Positions 25,474-34,280 are shown, counted from the stretch's first letter. The stretch is DNA of 64,000 nucleotides from Fervidibacter sp032160945 (GCA_032160945.1 JAVHTL010000001.1), one strand, 5' to 3'. The notes: generated by a model from the sequence alone, not told the origin. A program made the numbers and translations.

Positions 25474-27132
25474 TCACCAACGCAATCGGTAAATCGCATC
25501 ATCTCCTATGCGAAAAACAAGGTCGCCATATTTGTCAAAGCGAAATTTCTCCCTCAACTCGTCGCAATTTTCAGGTTCATGTTTCGGCTTAGTTGCATGG
25601 CGCTCGTAAAAGGTAGCCAAAGCGTATCGCAATTTGTGCTGGCGAAAAAGTTTTTTCGCTTCATCAATGCTCAACTCCCCACGCCAAATTTTTCTGGCAG
25701 TCTTAAATTTCTCAGCAACATTTATCGTCCCGCTCCAATGAGCGATAAAAACCCTTCGCCCTGTCAAAACAGGAATGTAGTTGCCCAACTGATAGTTGCA
25801 CAAAATCGCTTCATCGGGCTTTGAGTTTCTCGCAAGCCAATCAATAAGCCTAAGGTGATTTTCCCTCAAGTAAAAGGGCACTTTGCCTTCGTGCAATGCA
25901 ATTTCATCACTTCGGAGAAAGTCAACAACTTGCGACATCCAAAAAAACATCGGTGTTATGCTGCCGATTAAAAGTAAAGCAAAAATTGGACGGCGACGAA
26001 TAACGACTGTTTTGGGCAAAAGGATTTGATGCCAAGCCCATGCTGCCAATATGCACATAGGCAAATGCGCCCCTTCAATCAACTTGCGAGGTTGAGCGGT
26101 TGGAGTAATGTAAACAGCAAGGAAAGCACCGATGAGCCAAGCGATTATAAGGGACTGGGGATTAGGGATCGGGGACTGGCGAAGAAAGTGAAATGAAGCG
26201 AGCAAGGCAAGAAGGAGGAAAATGCCGTAATTGAGCAGAAATTGCCAAAAAGGCGGAGTTTGTAAGGGAAGCAAAAACTCGGCGCGATAAACTGGGTCGC
26301 TTAAAATTGCCCACGCTTGCCACACTGCTGTCGCGAAGGCAGGAAAGGCAATTAGGGCATTAAGCATTAGGCACTGGGGACTGGGTATCGGGGATCGGAC
26401 ATCGGAGAACCTAAGTTTGAGGGGCAAGTATCTGGATGCCAGTATAGCGATAAACCACAAAGCCAAAGCATAGCCGATGGGCGCTAACGCGTAAGGGTGA
26501 ATATTGCCCAACAAAATTCCCGCAACGACGCCAACCAAAATTGTTTTCCCCGTCCCTCGTCCCCCGTCCCCCGTCCCAAATCTGATGATGCTTCCCATCA
26601 ACAAAGCAACCAAAGCCTTGCCCCAAACGAACCAAGACATCGTCGCCAAAGCCATAAAAGTGTTGGCTTCGGGCATGGCGAGCCAGATGAAACCGCCGAG
26701 AAAGCAAAGCATAAGCATGTAAGTTCGTTGCTGCTCATCGTTCAAAATCGGAATTGCAAGCCACCAAGCGGCGAAAACAAAAACGACCACGCCGAGCGTG
26801 TGGACAATTCTCATACTCATGTGGAGTGCGATTCCGGGAGTTGCTCCATGATACATGAAGCGTAATGCGTGAGCAAGTTTGCCGACGAACCAATCGTGCA
26901 AGTTGAAAGTTTTGGGTTCGTGGCGTTCGGTCGTGAAGATGTTGATAAATCTGTTTTTGCCTTCCCACGCTTGCCTTGCCCAGCGTAGGTGTGCGTTGTA
27001 GTCGGAGACATCAAAGGTGACCCAAAAGTATCTGTGACCTTTCGGCGTCAAAAGCCAGCCAACGATATACAAACTCCAAGACCAAAGCAACGCGGCAAAA
27101 ACGAAAATCCACAACCATCTTGGCACCTGCAT
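25474..27132 (-). CDS. Multi-pass membrane protein, possible GT-C-type glycosyltransferase
   Basis: This 552-aa protein has about 10 hydrophobic segments and then a soluble C-terminal domain (from about residue 440). The first extracytoplasmic loop (residues 35-60) has acidic residues in DVSDYNAHLRWARQAW, which recalls PMT-like GT-C enzymes that transfer sugars from lipid carriers. I do not recognise the family firmly. Three insertions of 7-bp-period DNA repeats fall inside it and encode low-complexity loops (GDGGRGTGK; SDVRSPIPSPQ; RQSPIPNPQS) between membrane segments. It converges on mtnA and lies 9 bases downstream of the DUF4058 pair. Confidence 0.6.
   Translation of the reverse strand: MQVPRWLWIFVFAALLWSWSLYIVGWLLTPKGHRYFWVTFDVSDYNAHLRWARQAWEGKNRFINIFTTERHEPKTFNLHDWFVGKLAHALRFMYHGATPGIALHMSMRIVHTLGVVVFVFAAWWLAIPILNDEQQRTYMLMLCFLGGFIWLAMPEANTFMALATMSWFVWGKALVALLMGSIIRFGTGDGGRGTGKTILVGVVAGILLGNIHPYALAPIGYALALWFIAILASRYLPLKLRFSDVRSPIPSPQCLMLNALIAFPAFATAVWQAWAILSDPVYRAEFLLPLQTPPFWQFLLNYGIFLLLALLASFHFLRQSPIPNPQSLIIAWLIGAFLAVYITPTAQPRKLIEGAHLPMCILAAWAWHQILLPKTVVIRRRPIFALLLIGSITPMFFWMSQVVDFLRSDEIALHEGKVPFYLRENHLRLIDWLARNSKPDEAILCNYQLGNYIPVLTGRRVFIAHWSGTINVAEKFKTARKIWRGELSIDEAKKLFRQHKLRYALATFYERHATKPKHEPENCDELREKFRFDKYGDLVFRIGDDAIYRLRW
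26151..26179. repeat. Heptamer repeat inside the membrane-protein gene (site a)
   Basis: Four consecutive 7-bp units occur: GGGACTG, GGGATTA, GGGATCG, GGGACTG. On the coding (minus) strand they give a Ser-Pro-Ile-Pro-Asn-Pro loop. Confidence 0.8.
26351..26406. repeat. Heptamer repeat inside the membrane-protein gene (site b)
   Basis: Eight consecutive degenerate 7-bp units occur, among them ATTAGGG, CATTAGG, GACTGGG, TATCGGG and GATCGGA (consensus roughly NAYYRGG). They keep the reading frame open and encode a Ser-Pro-rich loop. Confidence 0.8.
26548..26577. repeat. Heptamer repeat inside the membrane-protein gene (site c)
   Basis: Four consecutive units of CCCCGTC (one is CCTCGTC) with GT at exact 7-base intervals, plus two extra C. 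They encode the Gly-rich loop GDGGRGTGK. Confidence 0.8.
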
Positions 27133-27141
27133 CCTTGTTCC

Positions 27142-27972
27142 CTACCGCCGTCCTTTCTCCTTGAGCAATTTCTCAATCCACTCGGTAACTTCCTGCGAGA
27201 AAGCAGGTGGAGAAGGTTCTTGACGATAGTCAATCACATCGTCGTATGCACCTGCCTCGTAGCACCTGTCAATCACCGCTTGCAAATCCAAAACTGCCAC
27301 TTTCGGGTCGTCGGGTGCTAACGGGATGAAAATACGAGGCAGCCTTTGCTGAACTGTCAAGGCGTAAAGGTAAAACCGATGGGGCTCTGTGGCTTTGTGG
27401 ATGCTGACAAGATAGTGCCATTCTTTGCCGATAACAACCTTGACTAAATCAAGAGGTGGTGCAAGTGTGTAAGTTCCGTCGCGCAACAAATCAATCTCAA
27501 CCAAGTTCACACCTGCAGCCAAAACTTGTTTTTGTTTCTGCTCATACTGCCATCTTGCATCTGTCCCGGGTGTTTTGTTTGCGTGACTTAGCAACTCAAT
27601 AACCGTCACAACCTTGCCGCCACGAGTCAGGTCAACGATTTCCAAATAGCCTTCAGGAATTGGTCCAGTCGTTTCCAAAATTGCTGTCGGCTCATCGCAA
27701 GTGACTTCAACTTCAGTTGCGACGGCAACAGCGACGCCACCAGTTTGTTCCTGCTCAGGGCGAGTTTTAGGTCGCTTAATGACGGAGATGTCTGGGAAAA
27801 TCGGGCGTTCAACGGGCTCAACATATAGTCGTTCTTCAATTCGGACATGGTAGCGTGGACGCAAAAGGGGTTGAAGCAATTCAGCGGCGTAAGCGATAAA
27901 TCTCCAATGCACATCCCGCCACAAATTTTTTGCTTCAAGGTAAGGGTTCATGCCCGGGAACGGGTTAGGCAT
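27142..27972 (-). CDS. DUF4058 family protein, paralogue 1
   Basis: This 276-aa protein begins with the DUF4058 signature MPNPFPGMNPYLEAKNLW, followed by a PDISV segment, a VTVIELLSHANK segment and VNLVEIDLLRDG. The family is widespread in cyanobacteria, Planctomycetota and relatives and has no proven function. The PDI...E(x)...EIDLL arrangement resembles PD-(D/E)XK nuclease-like folds such as Uma2, which is inference. It lies 15 bases downstream of its paralogue. Confidence 0.9.
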   Translation of the reverse strand: MPNPFPGMNPYLEAKNLWRDVHWRFIAYAAELLQPLLRPRYHVRIEERLYVEPVERPIFPDISVIKRPKTRPEQEQTGGVAVAVATEVEVTCDEPTAILETTGPIPEGYLEIVDLTRGGKVVTVIELLSHANKTPGTDARWQYEQKQKQVLAAGVNLVEIDLLRDGTYTLAPPLDLVKVVIGKEWHYLVSIHKATEPHRFYLYALTVQQRLPRIFIPLAPDDPKVAVLDLQAVIDRCYEAGAYDDVIDYRQEPSPPAFSQEVTEWIEKLLKEKGRR

Positions 27973-27987
27973 CTTCCTTCACCACCT

Positions 27988-28788
27988 TCACGGGCTCTTG
28001 CTTGCAAAAAATTTGTCAAGGCATTCCTTCACCCACTGTGCATCTTCAGGCTTCAACGGCGGCTCAACCTCTCGGTTGTAGTCAAGTGAGTAGTCGTAAC
28101 CTGCTCGGTCGTAAACGGTGTTGAAAATCTCTCGCAGGTCTAAAGTCACATCAGGGTCACCTTTCAAAAGCGGTATCGGGATCGTCGGCATTTTGTCGCG
28201 TAAAGTCCAAGCGTAAACTTCGCAATATGGGCGACGATATGAGCGGCTGATAATGGCGTAATAATCGCCGGGCGGAAGTGGGTCGCCCATCGGCATTCTA
28301 ACGCCGCCGCGAAGCAAATCAAGTTCAACGAGATGGACATCGCTGGCAAAAATTGCATCTCGCTTCTTCAAGTAATCGCCCCAAGCAGGGCTTCCGAATC
28401 GTTTGTTTGAAGGGGACAGAAGTTCAATGACGGTGACGAGGCGACGGGTTTCTCGCTCGCGAATTTCAAGGTAAACTTGTTCACGCTTTTGAGTGAAGGC
28501 GAGTTTAACGATAGCGGGTGCGGAGACAGCAACAGCAATGCCACCTTCTTGTTGTTCAGGCGGCAAAGGGCTTTCACCTTCAACCACGACGACATCGGGC
28601 ACAATCGTGCCGATTTTTTCGTCAGGCTCTTGCATAACGACGACCTGAACTTGAGCGAGGACGACATATTTGGGACGCACTTTGGGGACAAGTGCCTCCC
28701 GCACTGCATAGAGAAAGTCGCCGTGAAAATCTGTCCACAGTGGCGAACCTTCTAAAAATGGGTCCATGCCCGGAAAAGGTGACGGCAT
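27988..28788 (-). CDS. DUF4058 family protein, paralogue 2
   Basis: This 266-aa protein starts MPSPFPGMDPFLEGSPLW and contains the same blocks as paralogue 1 (VPDVVVVEG, VTVIELLSPSNKR, VHLVELDLLRGG, YYAIISRSYRRP). I placed the start at ATG 28788, where a GAGGTG site precedes the conserved N-terminus; the frame is open to 28839. The two paralogues are clearly homologous but diverged, so the duplication is not recent. Both lie downstream of the CehA/McbA gene on the same strand. Confidence 0.9.
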   Translation of the reverse strand: MPSPFPGMDPFLEGSPLWTDFHGDFLYAVREALVPKVRPKYVVLAQVQVVVMQEPDEKIGTIVPDVVVVEGESPLPPEQQEGGIAVAVSAPAIVKLAFTQKREQVYLEIRERETRRLVTVIELLSPSNKRFGSPAWGDYLKKRDAIFASDVHLVELDLLRGGVRMPMGDPLPPGDYYAIISRSYRRPYCEVYAWTLRDKMPTIPIPLLKGDPDVTLDLREIFNTVYDRAGYDYSLDYNREVEPPLKPEDAQWVKECLDKFFASKSP

Positions 28789-28835
28789 AACTGAGCACCT
28801 CTCACAAAAACGACCGTCAAAATTTTGCCATCTGC

Positions 28836-30815
28836 TCATTTCGCAAGGCGAATAAAGACCGGGTTGGTGAGCGCTAAAGTAAGTTGGTCATCTTTCCGTA
28901 ATGCCTGCGCCAGAACCCACCCTTCATCAAGGTTGAGTGAAACTTCACTTTCAAACTGGGTTTTGCCGTCAAGGACGAACGAGTGCACTACCTTGCCGTT
29001 GTGAACGATTTCAATTTTGTCAAGGGGGTGAACGCTTTGAACCCACACTTTAATGGCGACGGGCGAACTGCTCACTGTGCTTCCGGGCAAAGCGTTGTTA
29101 ACAGTAAAAATCAGCAAAGCCCCACGACTAATGAAACTCCGCCCTTCCCTGTAAGCGCGAACGATATTTTCTGCCGTCAAGGGCAAGTCACCGAGGTAAA
29201 TGTAAGTTCTGCGTCCTCCCAATTGCCCCTTTCGGTTGTGGCAGTCACTACCTGTTTCGGCAAAAATTTTCAAGCCTTTGTTGAGCAACTCCCACCAAAG
29301 CAAAGTCGTCAACCTGGCAGTATTATCGCCAGCGTCGTTCCACAATTCAATGAGTGGCAACCTTTCAAGTTGGCGCGCTAACTCGGATGCTTTTGGCGTG
29401 CCAGACCAATTTGGATGATTGAGTTTGATGGTGATGGGATGCTCATCGTTGTCCATTTTCAAAACAGTGTCAACAACTTGCTGCAAGGGAGCAACTGGCA
29501 TCTCCAACACGACACCGTTAATGATGTTGGCGTGATAATTTAGCGTGCTGAATTCTTCGCCAGGAATGACCACGAATTTGCCAGGCTCAGAAAAAGGCAT
29601 TGCCTCTTGGTGTGCCATTAAAACATGCTGGATCATTGGACCGACGCCGTGATCTGTAAGGACAAACCAGTCAAGACCATCACCACGAGCAGCCTCAACC
29701 ATTTGAGCGGGTGTATCGTTGCCGTCGGAATAAACCGTGTGTGTATGAGTGTCGCCACAATACCAACCATTGGGTCGGTTTAAAACTCGTCTAACAGGAA
29801 CGCTGAGGGATTTGATGTCTGTGGAAGCAGAAACTGACTGCTTATCAAACTCAAACCCGCGTGATGCAGTTATGCGGTAGGTTATGCCTGGCAAAAGGAA
29901 CAATGTCCCTACACCGTTTTTGTCGGTGAAGGCAACATAAATTTCGTTTGCCGTTTGAAGGGAAGTGATTGTGAGCCTTGCAGGGACAAGTTGATTTTCG
30001 CCAACAACGAAGGTAGTCACTTGAACTAATTGAGGCATGGGCATGATTGGTTCGTCGGTGAAAAAGACCCTCAACTCCTGTTCAATTCCGAGTGCGTATC
30101 TGCCCTTGACATTGCTTACCGTCAACTTCCACAAGCCCTGCAAGTTTGAGCCATTTACTTCAAGGAACTCAAGCGAACCTCTGGTCAACCCTCCCCATTG
30201 CTGCTGGGCATTTATGCCATCTGGTGACTGCAATTGGACTTCAACTGTCTGCTCTTCACGAGGTCGGAGTAAGTTGAAGCGAACCCTTGATAGTTCGGGA
30301 ATTTGAACGGTGAACTTATGGACAGGTTCGCCGCCAAATTTAGGCTCTGAAAACCTCAACCCACGAGCAAGCACAACAGGTTCAGGCTTGACATACAAAT
30401 CAACATCGCCAATTGTTCGCACAAGGAAATGGTTGCGGACTTCTCCTTTTCGGAGTTGCCCTTCAGGTGGTTTAGGTCCAGTGACTGTTAGCCGCCAAAC
30501 ACCCCAACGACCATTCACTGAGACTTTGTATTCCGACCAAGCCATGCTTTGAGGATTGGTCAATTTCATTGCCTCAGAACCGTCGGGAGCGAGAAGGACG
30601 AAAGACGACGGTTGCCCAACTTTCTCCTCGTCGGCTTGGTCAAAAACTGCAATCGTGAATTCGTTCGTGGTCAGAGGGACATAAACGAACAAGTTCATCG
30701 TTTGAGTAGACCTGTCACTACCAACATAAAGGCTGTCTGGCGATTGACAAATCCTTTGTGCCCATCCCAGTGAGACGAGAAGAATGCTCAACCCGATATT
30801 CGCCCAATGACGCAT
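28836..30815 (-). CDS. CehA/McbA-type PHP-domain metallohydrolase, secreted
   Basis: This 659-aa protein has a signal peptide (residues 1-19, ending GWA). An N-terminal beta-sandwich region with two proprotein-convertase-P-like repeats follows (about residues 30-255; LYVGSDRSTQTMNLFVYVP and GRWGVWRLTVTG, then GLWKLTVSN). A PHP/amidohydrolase domain begins near residue 350, with GDTHTHTVYSDG (His357, His359, Asp364), FVLTDHG (387-390), IPGEEF, and a late ETGSDCH. The metal ligands for a binuclear or trinuclear site are present. Family members hydrolyse phosphoesters or carbamate-like bonds, but many are uncharacterised. Confidence 0.88.
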   Translation of the reverse strand: MRHWANIGLSILLVSLGWAQRICQSPDSLYVGSDRSTQTMNLFVYVPLTTNEFTIAVFDQADEEKVGQPSSFVLLAPDGSEAMKLTNPQSMAWSEYKVSVNGRWGVWRLTVTGPKPPEGQLRKGEVRNHFLVRTIGDVDLYVKPEPVVLARGLRFSEPKFGGEPVHKFTVQIPELSRVRFNLLRPREEQTVEVQLQSPDGINAQQQWGGLTRGSLEFLEVNGSNLQGLWKLTVSNVKGRYALGIEQELRVFFTDEPIMPMPQLVQVTTFVVGENQLVPARLTITSLQTANEIYVAFTDKNGVGTLFLLPGITYRITASRGFEFDKQSVSASTDIKSLSVPVRRVLNRPNGWYCGDTHTHTVYSDGNDTPAQMVEAARGDGLDWFVLTDHGVGPMIQHVLMAHQEAMPFSEPGKFVVIPGEEFSTLNYHANIINGVVLEMPVAPLQQVVDTVLKMDNDEHPITIKLNHPNWSGTPKASELARQLERLPLIELWNDAGDNTARLTTLLWWELLNKGLKIFAETGSDCHNRKGQLGGRRTYIYLGDLPLTAENIVRAYREGRSFISRGALLIFTVNNALPGSTVSSSPVAIKVWVQSVHPLDKIEIVHNGKVVHSFVLDGKTQFESEVSLNLDEGWVLAQALRKDDQLTLALTNPVFIRLAK

Positions 30816-30857
30816 GGCATCATTCCTCCTTCAGTAGGTTTTTCAACCGTCACACTA

Positions 30858-30886
30858 AATATAATGCTGATTGCTCCCACCTGCAA
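30858..30886 (-). promoter_or_regulatory. Candidate sigma70 promoter of the CehA/McbA gene
   Basis: On the minus strand, TTGCAG (30881-30886) and TATATT (30858-30863) have an exact 17-base spacer, 43 bases upstream of the start codon at 30815. Confidence 0.45.
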
Positions 30887-30948
30887 AGAAAAAGAAGTCA
30901 TGCCAAAATGAAAGTCGGTCATCAACTCCTGTTGGGAGGTGAAAGGAG

Positions 30949-31599
30949 ATGGCGGTAACGATTGAAGGCGTGGAAATTACTTGGTTGAAGCACGATGCTT
31001 TTTTGTTCAAAGGCGAAGGCGTTGTCGTAGCGATTGATCCCTACGAACTTCGCTCGGTCCCCGAAAAAGCAGATTTGGTGCTGATTACCCACGACCACTT
31101 TGACCATTGTGACCCCAACTCGGTGCGAATAGTTGCCAAGCCCGATGCAGTTATCATTGCACCTCAAAATGCTGCTGCCAAATTGAGTGGCAATGTCAAG
31201 GTTGTCAAGACAGGGGATGTAGTGACCGAAAAGGGCATAACCGTTAAAGTTGTGCCCGCATACAATGTCCGTCCTGAACGGCAGCGTTTTCACCCCAAAA
31301 ACTATGGTGGGGTCGGTTACCTGGTCACATTGTCGGGCAAAGTGATTTACCACGCAGGTGACACCGATGTGATTCCCGAAATGGATAACCTTGGTCAAGT
31401 TGATATTGCCCTTTTGCCTGTCAGCGGGACTTATGTGATGGACGCAAACGAAGCAGCAGAAGCGGTTAAGCGAATAAAGCCAACTCACACAATCCCAATG
31501 CACTACGGCAGCATCGTTGGCAGCAAGTCTGACGCAGAAAGGTTCGCAAAACTTGTTTTGGGCTTGACAACCGTTCACATCCTTGAGCCAATCGGGTGA
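30949..31599 (+). CDS. MBL-fold metal-dependent hydrolase (UPF0173/UlaG-like)
   Basis: This 216-aa cytoplasmic protein has the metallo-beta-lactamase fold. Its HxHxDH motif is THDHFDHCD (His48, His50, Asp52, His53), followed by HAGDTDVIPEM, LLPVSGTYVMDANEAAEA and THTIPMHYG, as in the UPF0173 group. These proteins are annotated as predicted Zn-dependent hydrolases; no substrate can be inferred. A GGAG site precedes the ATG. It is transcribed divergently from the CehA/McbA gene, 133 bases apart. Confidence 0.9.
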   Translation: MAVTIEGVEITWLKHDAFLFKGEGVVVAIDPYELRSVPEKADLVLITHDHFDHCDPNSVRIVAKPDAVIIAPQNAAAKLSGNVKVVKTGDVVTEKGITVKVVPAYNVRPERQRFHPKNYGGVGYLVTLSGKVIYHAGDTDVIPEMDNLGQVDIALLPVSGTYVMDANEAAEAVKRIKPTHTIPMHYGSIVGSKSDAERFAKLVLGLTTVHILEPIG

Positions 31600-31612
31600 G
31601 GGTCAAATTTTA

Positions 31613-31849
31613 GCCCTTAAGACTTGCTTCAGCATCCGCCACTTGCCCCGTTCAACTTTCGCCAATCGCTGTTCGTTCTTGAAGATGACTTTTGACGACA
31701 TGGAGAAACTTTCGCCACTCGGCGTCTTGAAAGTCGTGTCCATTTTGATCTCGCCCTTTGTTTACGCTTTGGCGACCAAACCTTCGGAGATGTCAAGCCA
31801 GAACTCGCTTGTGGTTTGCCCCTCAAACTTCGCCTTCTTGAGCGTTGCC
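31613..31849 (-). pseudogene. C-terminal remnant of an unidentified protein
   Basis: On the minus strand one frame reads ATLKKAKFEGQTTSEFWLD, then ISEGLVAKA, an in-frame TAA, then TKGEIKMDTTFKTPSGE and VIFKNEQRLAKVERGKWR, ending at TGA (31613-31615). The beta-rich, protein-like character on both sides of the stop codon suggests the tail of a decayed gene. No start codon belongs to it, because it joins the pdxA fragment in another frame. I do not recognise the family. Confidence 0.45.
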
Positions 31850-31969
31850 CGCGATGGTGAAGTGAACCGAACAGAGCAATTCGTCATCACTCAATGCCTT
31901 GACAATAACTTCTGGTCCGATCCCTGCAGGGTTGCCCATTGTGATGACAATTCGGGGCAGTTGGTTCAT
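31823..31969 (-). pseudogene. Truncated pdxA (4-hydroxythreonine-4-phosphate dehydrogenase) start
   Basis: From ATG 31969 the frame reads MNQLPRIVITMGNPAGIGPE and continues VIVKALSDDELLCSVHF, the unmistakable N-terminus of PdxA, an enzyme of vitamin B6 synthesis. Similarity to PdxA is lost after about 40 residues, and the frame ends at TGA 31823-31825 (48 codons). The remaining ~280 residues are absent. The fragment overlaps the tail remnant of another gene in a different frame, so a deletion probably joined two genes. It is not functional as PdxA. Confidence 0.75.
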
Positions 31970-32060
31970 ATTCCAGCCTCCATCGTGACCTCAAAAGCAG
32001 CAGCGACAGGTGCGGTATTGACCATAAATTGGGTTGTTTTGTTAAAGCGAATTAAGGCTG

Positions 32061-32816
32061 CTATTGTGCGACCCAAGATTGCTGCACTTGAAGGATGGAA
32101 CTCCAACGAGCGCTGCCATCAGCAAACAAGTAATTTGCACCACCAGCATGGCGCTGCCCTGAAGTTGGTGGCGAAGGTGGTTGGTTTGTCCAGCAATCGT
32201 TGGGCAGCCCTTGCAACCAACAAGGCAAGGGGGTCGGGTCAACGCTGGGGCGATAAAGCCGCCACCCATTAAGTGGGGTTATTGTTGGGTTGTTTTCCGT
32301 CGGCGCTTCCATCAACGCTAACCGATTTTCGGGCTTGGGGATTCTCGTGCGGGAAATTCCGGCAAATCCAATTCGGCGAACCGATTGACTGACGAAACAA
32401 TTAGATCCAATTGCATCGTCATTATTTGCGTTGATAGCGTAACTGATTTGCAAACTTGGGACACTCAAGTCAAGCGCAGGGACATTAATGGGAGTTGGCG
32501 GGATACTGGGAACTCTTGGATGCGAACCGCAGGCGTAAATGATGGACGAACGAGTGTAAGGCAAAAGCAAGTGAGCGTAAATGACGGGAGCACCAATGTT
32601 CACTGAAAGCCCGCAATCGTGCGACAGGACATTCACATCGTCGTAATCTTGGGCATACTCCGTTAGAGCCGTCCCGATTTGCTTCAAGTTTGTCAAGCAA
32701 CTGTTTTGCCTCGCTTTCTCCCGCGCGACCGAAAAGACTGGAAACAACAACGCCATTAAAATCGCCATTATGGCGATGACGGTCAACATTTCCGTCAAGG
32801 TAAATCCTTGTCTCAT
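32061..32816 (-). CDS. Type II/IV prepilin-like protein with C-terminal H-X-D-G motif
   Basis: This 251-aa protein has a type III prepilin signal, RQGFTLTEMLTVIAIMAIL, with cleavage expected after Gly and methylation of Phe. A pseudopilin helix (SVAREKARQNSCLTNLKQIG) follows, then a globular domain ending in HAGGANYLFADGSARW, the H-X9-DG motif common in Planctomycetota and Armatimonadota. It is probably a surface or pseudopilus subunit. The ATG at 32816 has AAGGAGGCG upstream. No assembly ATPase or prepilin peptidase gene is nearby. Confidence 0.9.
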   Translation of the reverse strand: MRQGFTLTEMLTVIAIMAILMALLFPVFSVAREKARQNSCLTNLKQIGTALTEYAQDYDDVNVLSHDCGLSVNIGAPVIYAHLLLPYTRSSIIYACGSHPRVPSIPPTPINVPALDLSVPSLQISYAINANNDDAIGSNCFVSQSVRRIGFAGISRTRIPKPENRLALMEAPTENNPTITPLNGWRLYRPSVDPTPLPCWLQGLPNDCWTNQPPSPPTSGQRHAGGANYLFADGSARWSSILQVQQSWVAQ

Positions 32817-33011
32817 TTCGGTTCGCCTCCTTAGCAAGCGTCAATTCCATTATGCCAGAAAAATCGCTGAATGTGCACTAAATTCGCTGTGGGTTTGGGG
32901 TTAGGAGTTGTGCGTTCTTGAAGGCAAGGGCAGGTGCGCAAAAAAACCTTTGATGCTGTTTTGCAAGAGGCGTGGATGCTTCTAACTTTGGAGGCAGCCA
33001 AACATTTGCTG

Positions 33012-34280
33012 TTAGAAGAGCATTTTCTCTAACTGCTTCAAGTCTTCTAATGTATCAACGCTGATGCTGCGATAAGTTGTGACGACGACTTTTATGCGGG
33101 CGCCGTGTTCCAATGCTCTCAATTGCTCTAAGCCCTCGCTTCGTTCCAAATCTGTTGGAGACCATTGGGCAAACTGGATCAAAAATTCTCGCCGATAGGC
33201 ATAAAGACCGATATGACGGAGCGGGCGAACGGGGGCATTTTCGGGAATGCTGAAACTTGGCGTCTCCGACATCTTGCCCTTTGGTCGGAAGAAGGGTAAA
33301 GGGGAGCGGGAGAAGTAGAGGGCAAAACTATCTCGGTCAACAACAACTTTAACGACATTCGGGTTCTTGTATTCATGCTCATCGGCAATTGGGGTTGCCA
33401 GCGTGGTCATTTTAAGCGTTGGGTCTGAAAAAAACGGTTGCACTGCTGCATCAACGGCTTCAGGCGCAATTAGCGGTTCGTCACCTTGAATGTTGACGAC
33501 AACATCGCAGTCAATTTGTCGGGCAACTTCGGCAATTCTGTCTGTTCCAGATGGGTGCTCAGGTGAAGTCATCACGCACTTGCCACCGAAACTTTCAACG
33601 ACCGATTTGACCCGCTCGTCGTCAGTAGCGACGATGACATCGCTGAGGGCTTTAGCCTGCTTTGCTCGTTCATAGACATGCTGAACAATTGGCTTGCCCC
33701 AAAGCAAAGCCAAAACTTTGCCAGGGAAGCGAACTGAAGCGTATCTGGCAGGAATGATGCCAACGATTGTTTTGACTGGCGAAACTGCTACACCTTTACG
33801 AATGCGTTGAACCAAATCTGTTGAGGAGCGACCCTCAAATTTCGGTAGGATGACAACTTGACCTCCGTAGGAGCGAACCAAAGGTGCTTCAGGCAAATCC
33901 GCTTCGGTGTAATCTCCTCCCTTGACATGGATGTCGGGCTTTATGGCTTCAATGAGGTGATGAGGGGTTAACTCGTCAAAGAAAACAACGAAATCAACGA
34001 AAGCCAAACTCGCCAAAAGCAGTGCACGGTCATCCTGAGGCACAAAGGGTCGTTCCCTACCTTTGAGAGCACGAACCGAAGCATCGGAATTGAGACCGAC
34101 GATAAGAACATCGCCCAAGGATTTAGCCTCAGCAAGGTAACTTGCATGCCCTGCATGGAGCAAGTCAAAGCAACCGTTGGTGAAAACGATTTTCTTGCCT
34201 TGCCTTTTTAACTCGTTGACGGTTGGTAGCAATTGCTCAAGGGGTTTGATTTTTGCCTTCAAAAATTTAATCCCGTCCAT
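33012..34280 (-). CDS. Bifunctional RfaE2-KdsB fusion: heptose-1-P adenylyltransferase and CMP-Kdo synthetase
   Basis: This 422-aa protein joins two LPS-precursor enzymes. Residues 1-165 form an RfaE2/HldE-C nucleotidyltransferase (VFTNGCFDLLHAGHASYL with HxGH at 42-45; VKGGDYTEADLPE; SSTDLVQRI), which makes ADP-heptose. Residues 171-422 form KdsB (GIIPARYASVRFPGK, VATDDERVK, EHPSGTDRIAEVA, VVNIQGDEPLI, SRSPLPFFR), which activates Kdo with CMP. Catalytic motifs of both halves look intact. The usual HldE kinase half is absent. It starts 6 bases after the def stop codon, so it is in the def operon. It indicates an LPS containing heptose and Kdo. Confidence 0.93.
   Translation of the reverse strand: MDGIKFLKAKIKPLEQLLPTVNELKRQGKKIVFTNGCFDLLHAGHASYLAEAKSLGDVLIVGLNSDASVRALKGRERPFVPQDDRALLLASLAFVDFVVFFDELTPHHLIEAIKPDIHVKGGDYTEADLPEAPLVRSYGGQVVILPKFEGRSSTDLVQRIRKGVAVSPVKTIVGIIPARYASVRFPGKVLALLWGKPIVQHVYERAKQAKALSDVIVATDDERVKSVVESFGGKCVMTSPEHPSGTDRIAEVARQIDCDVVVNIQGDEPLIAPEAVDAAVQPFFSDPTLKMTTLATPIADEHEYKNPNVVKVVVDRDSFALYFSRSPLPFFRPKGKMSETPSFSIPENAPVRPLRHIGLYAYRREFLIQFAQWSPTDLERSEGLEQLRALEHGARIKVVVTTYRSISVDTLEDLKQLEKMLF

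Noticed and set aside
31583..32272. Open plus-strand frame after the MBL gene
   Set aside because: The minus strand in the same region carries a clear PdxA start and a prepilin C-terminus, so the plus frame is spurious.
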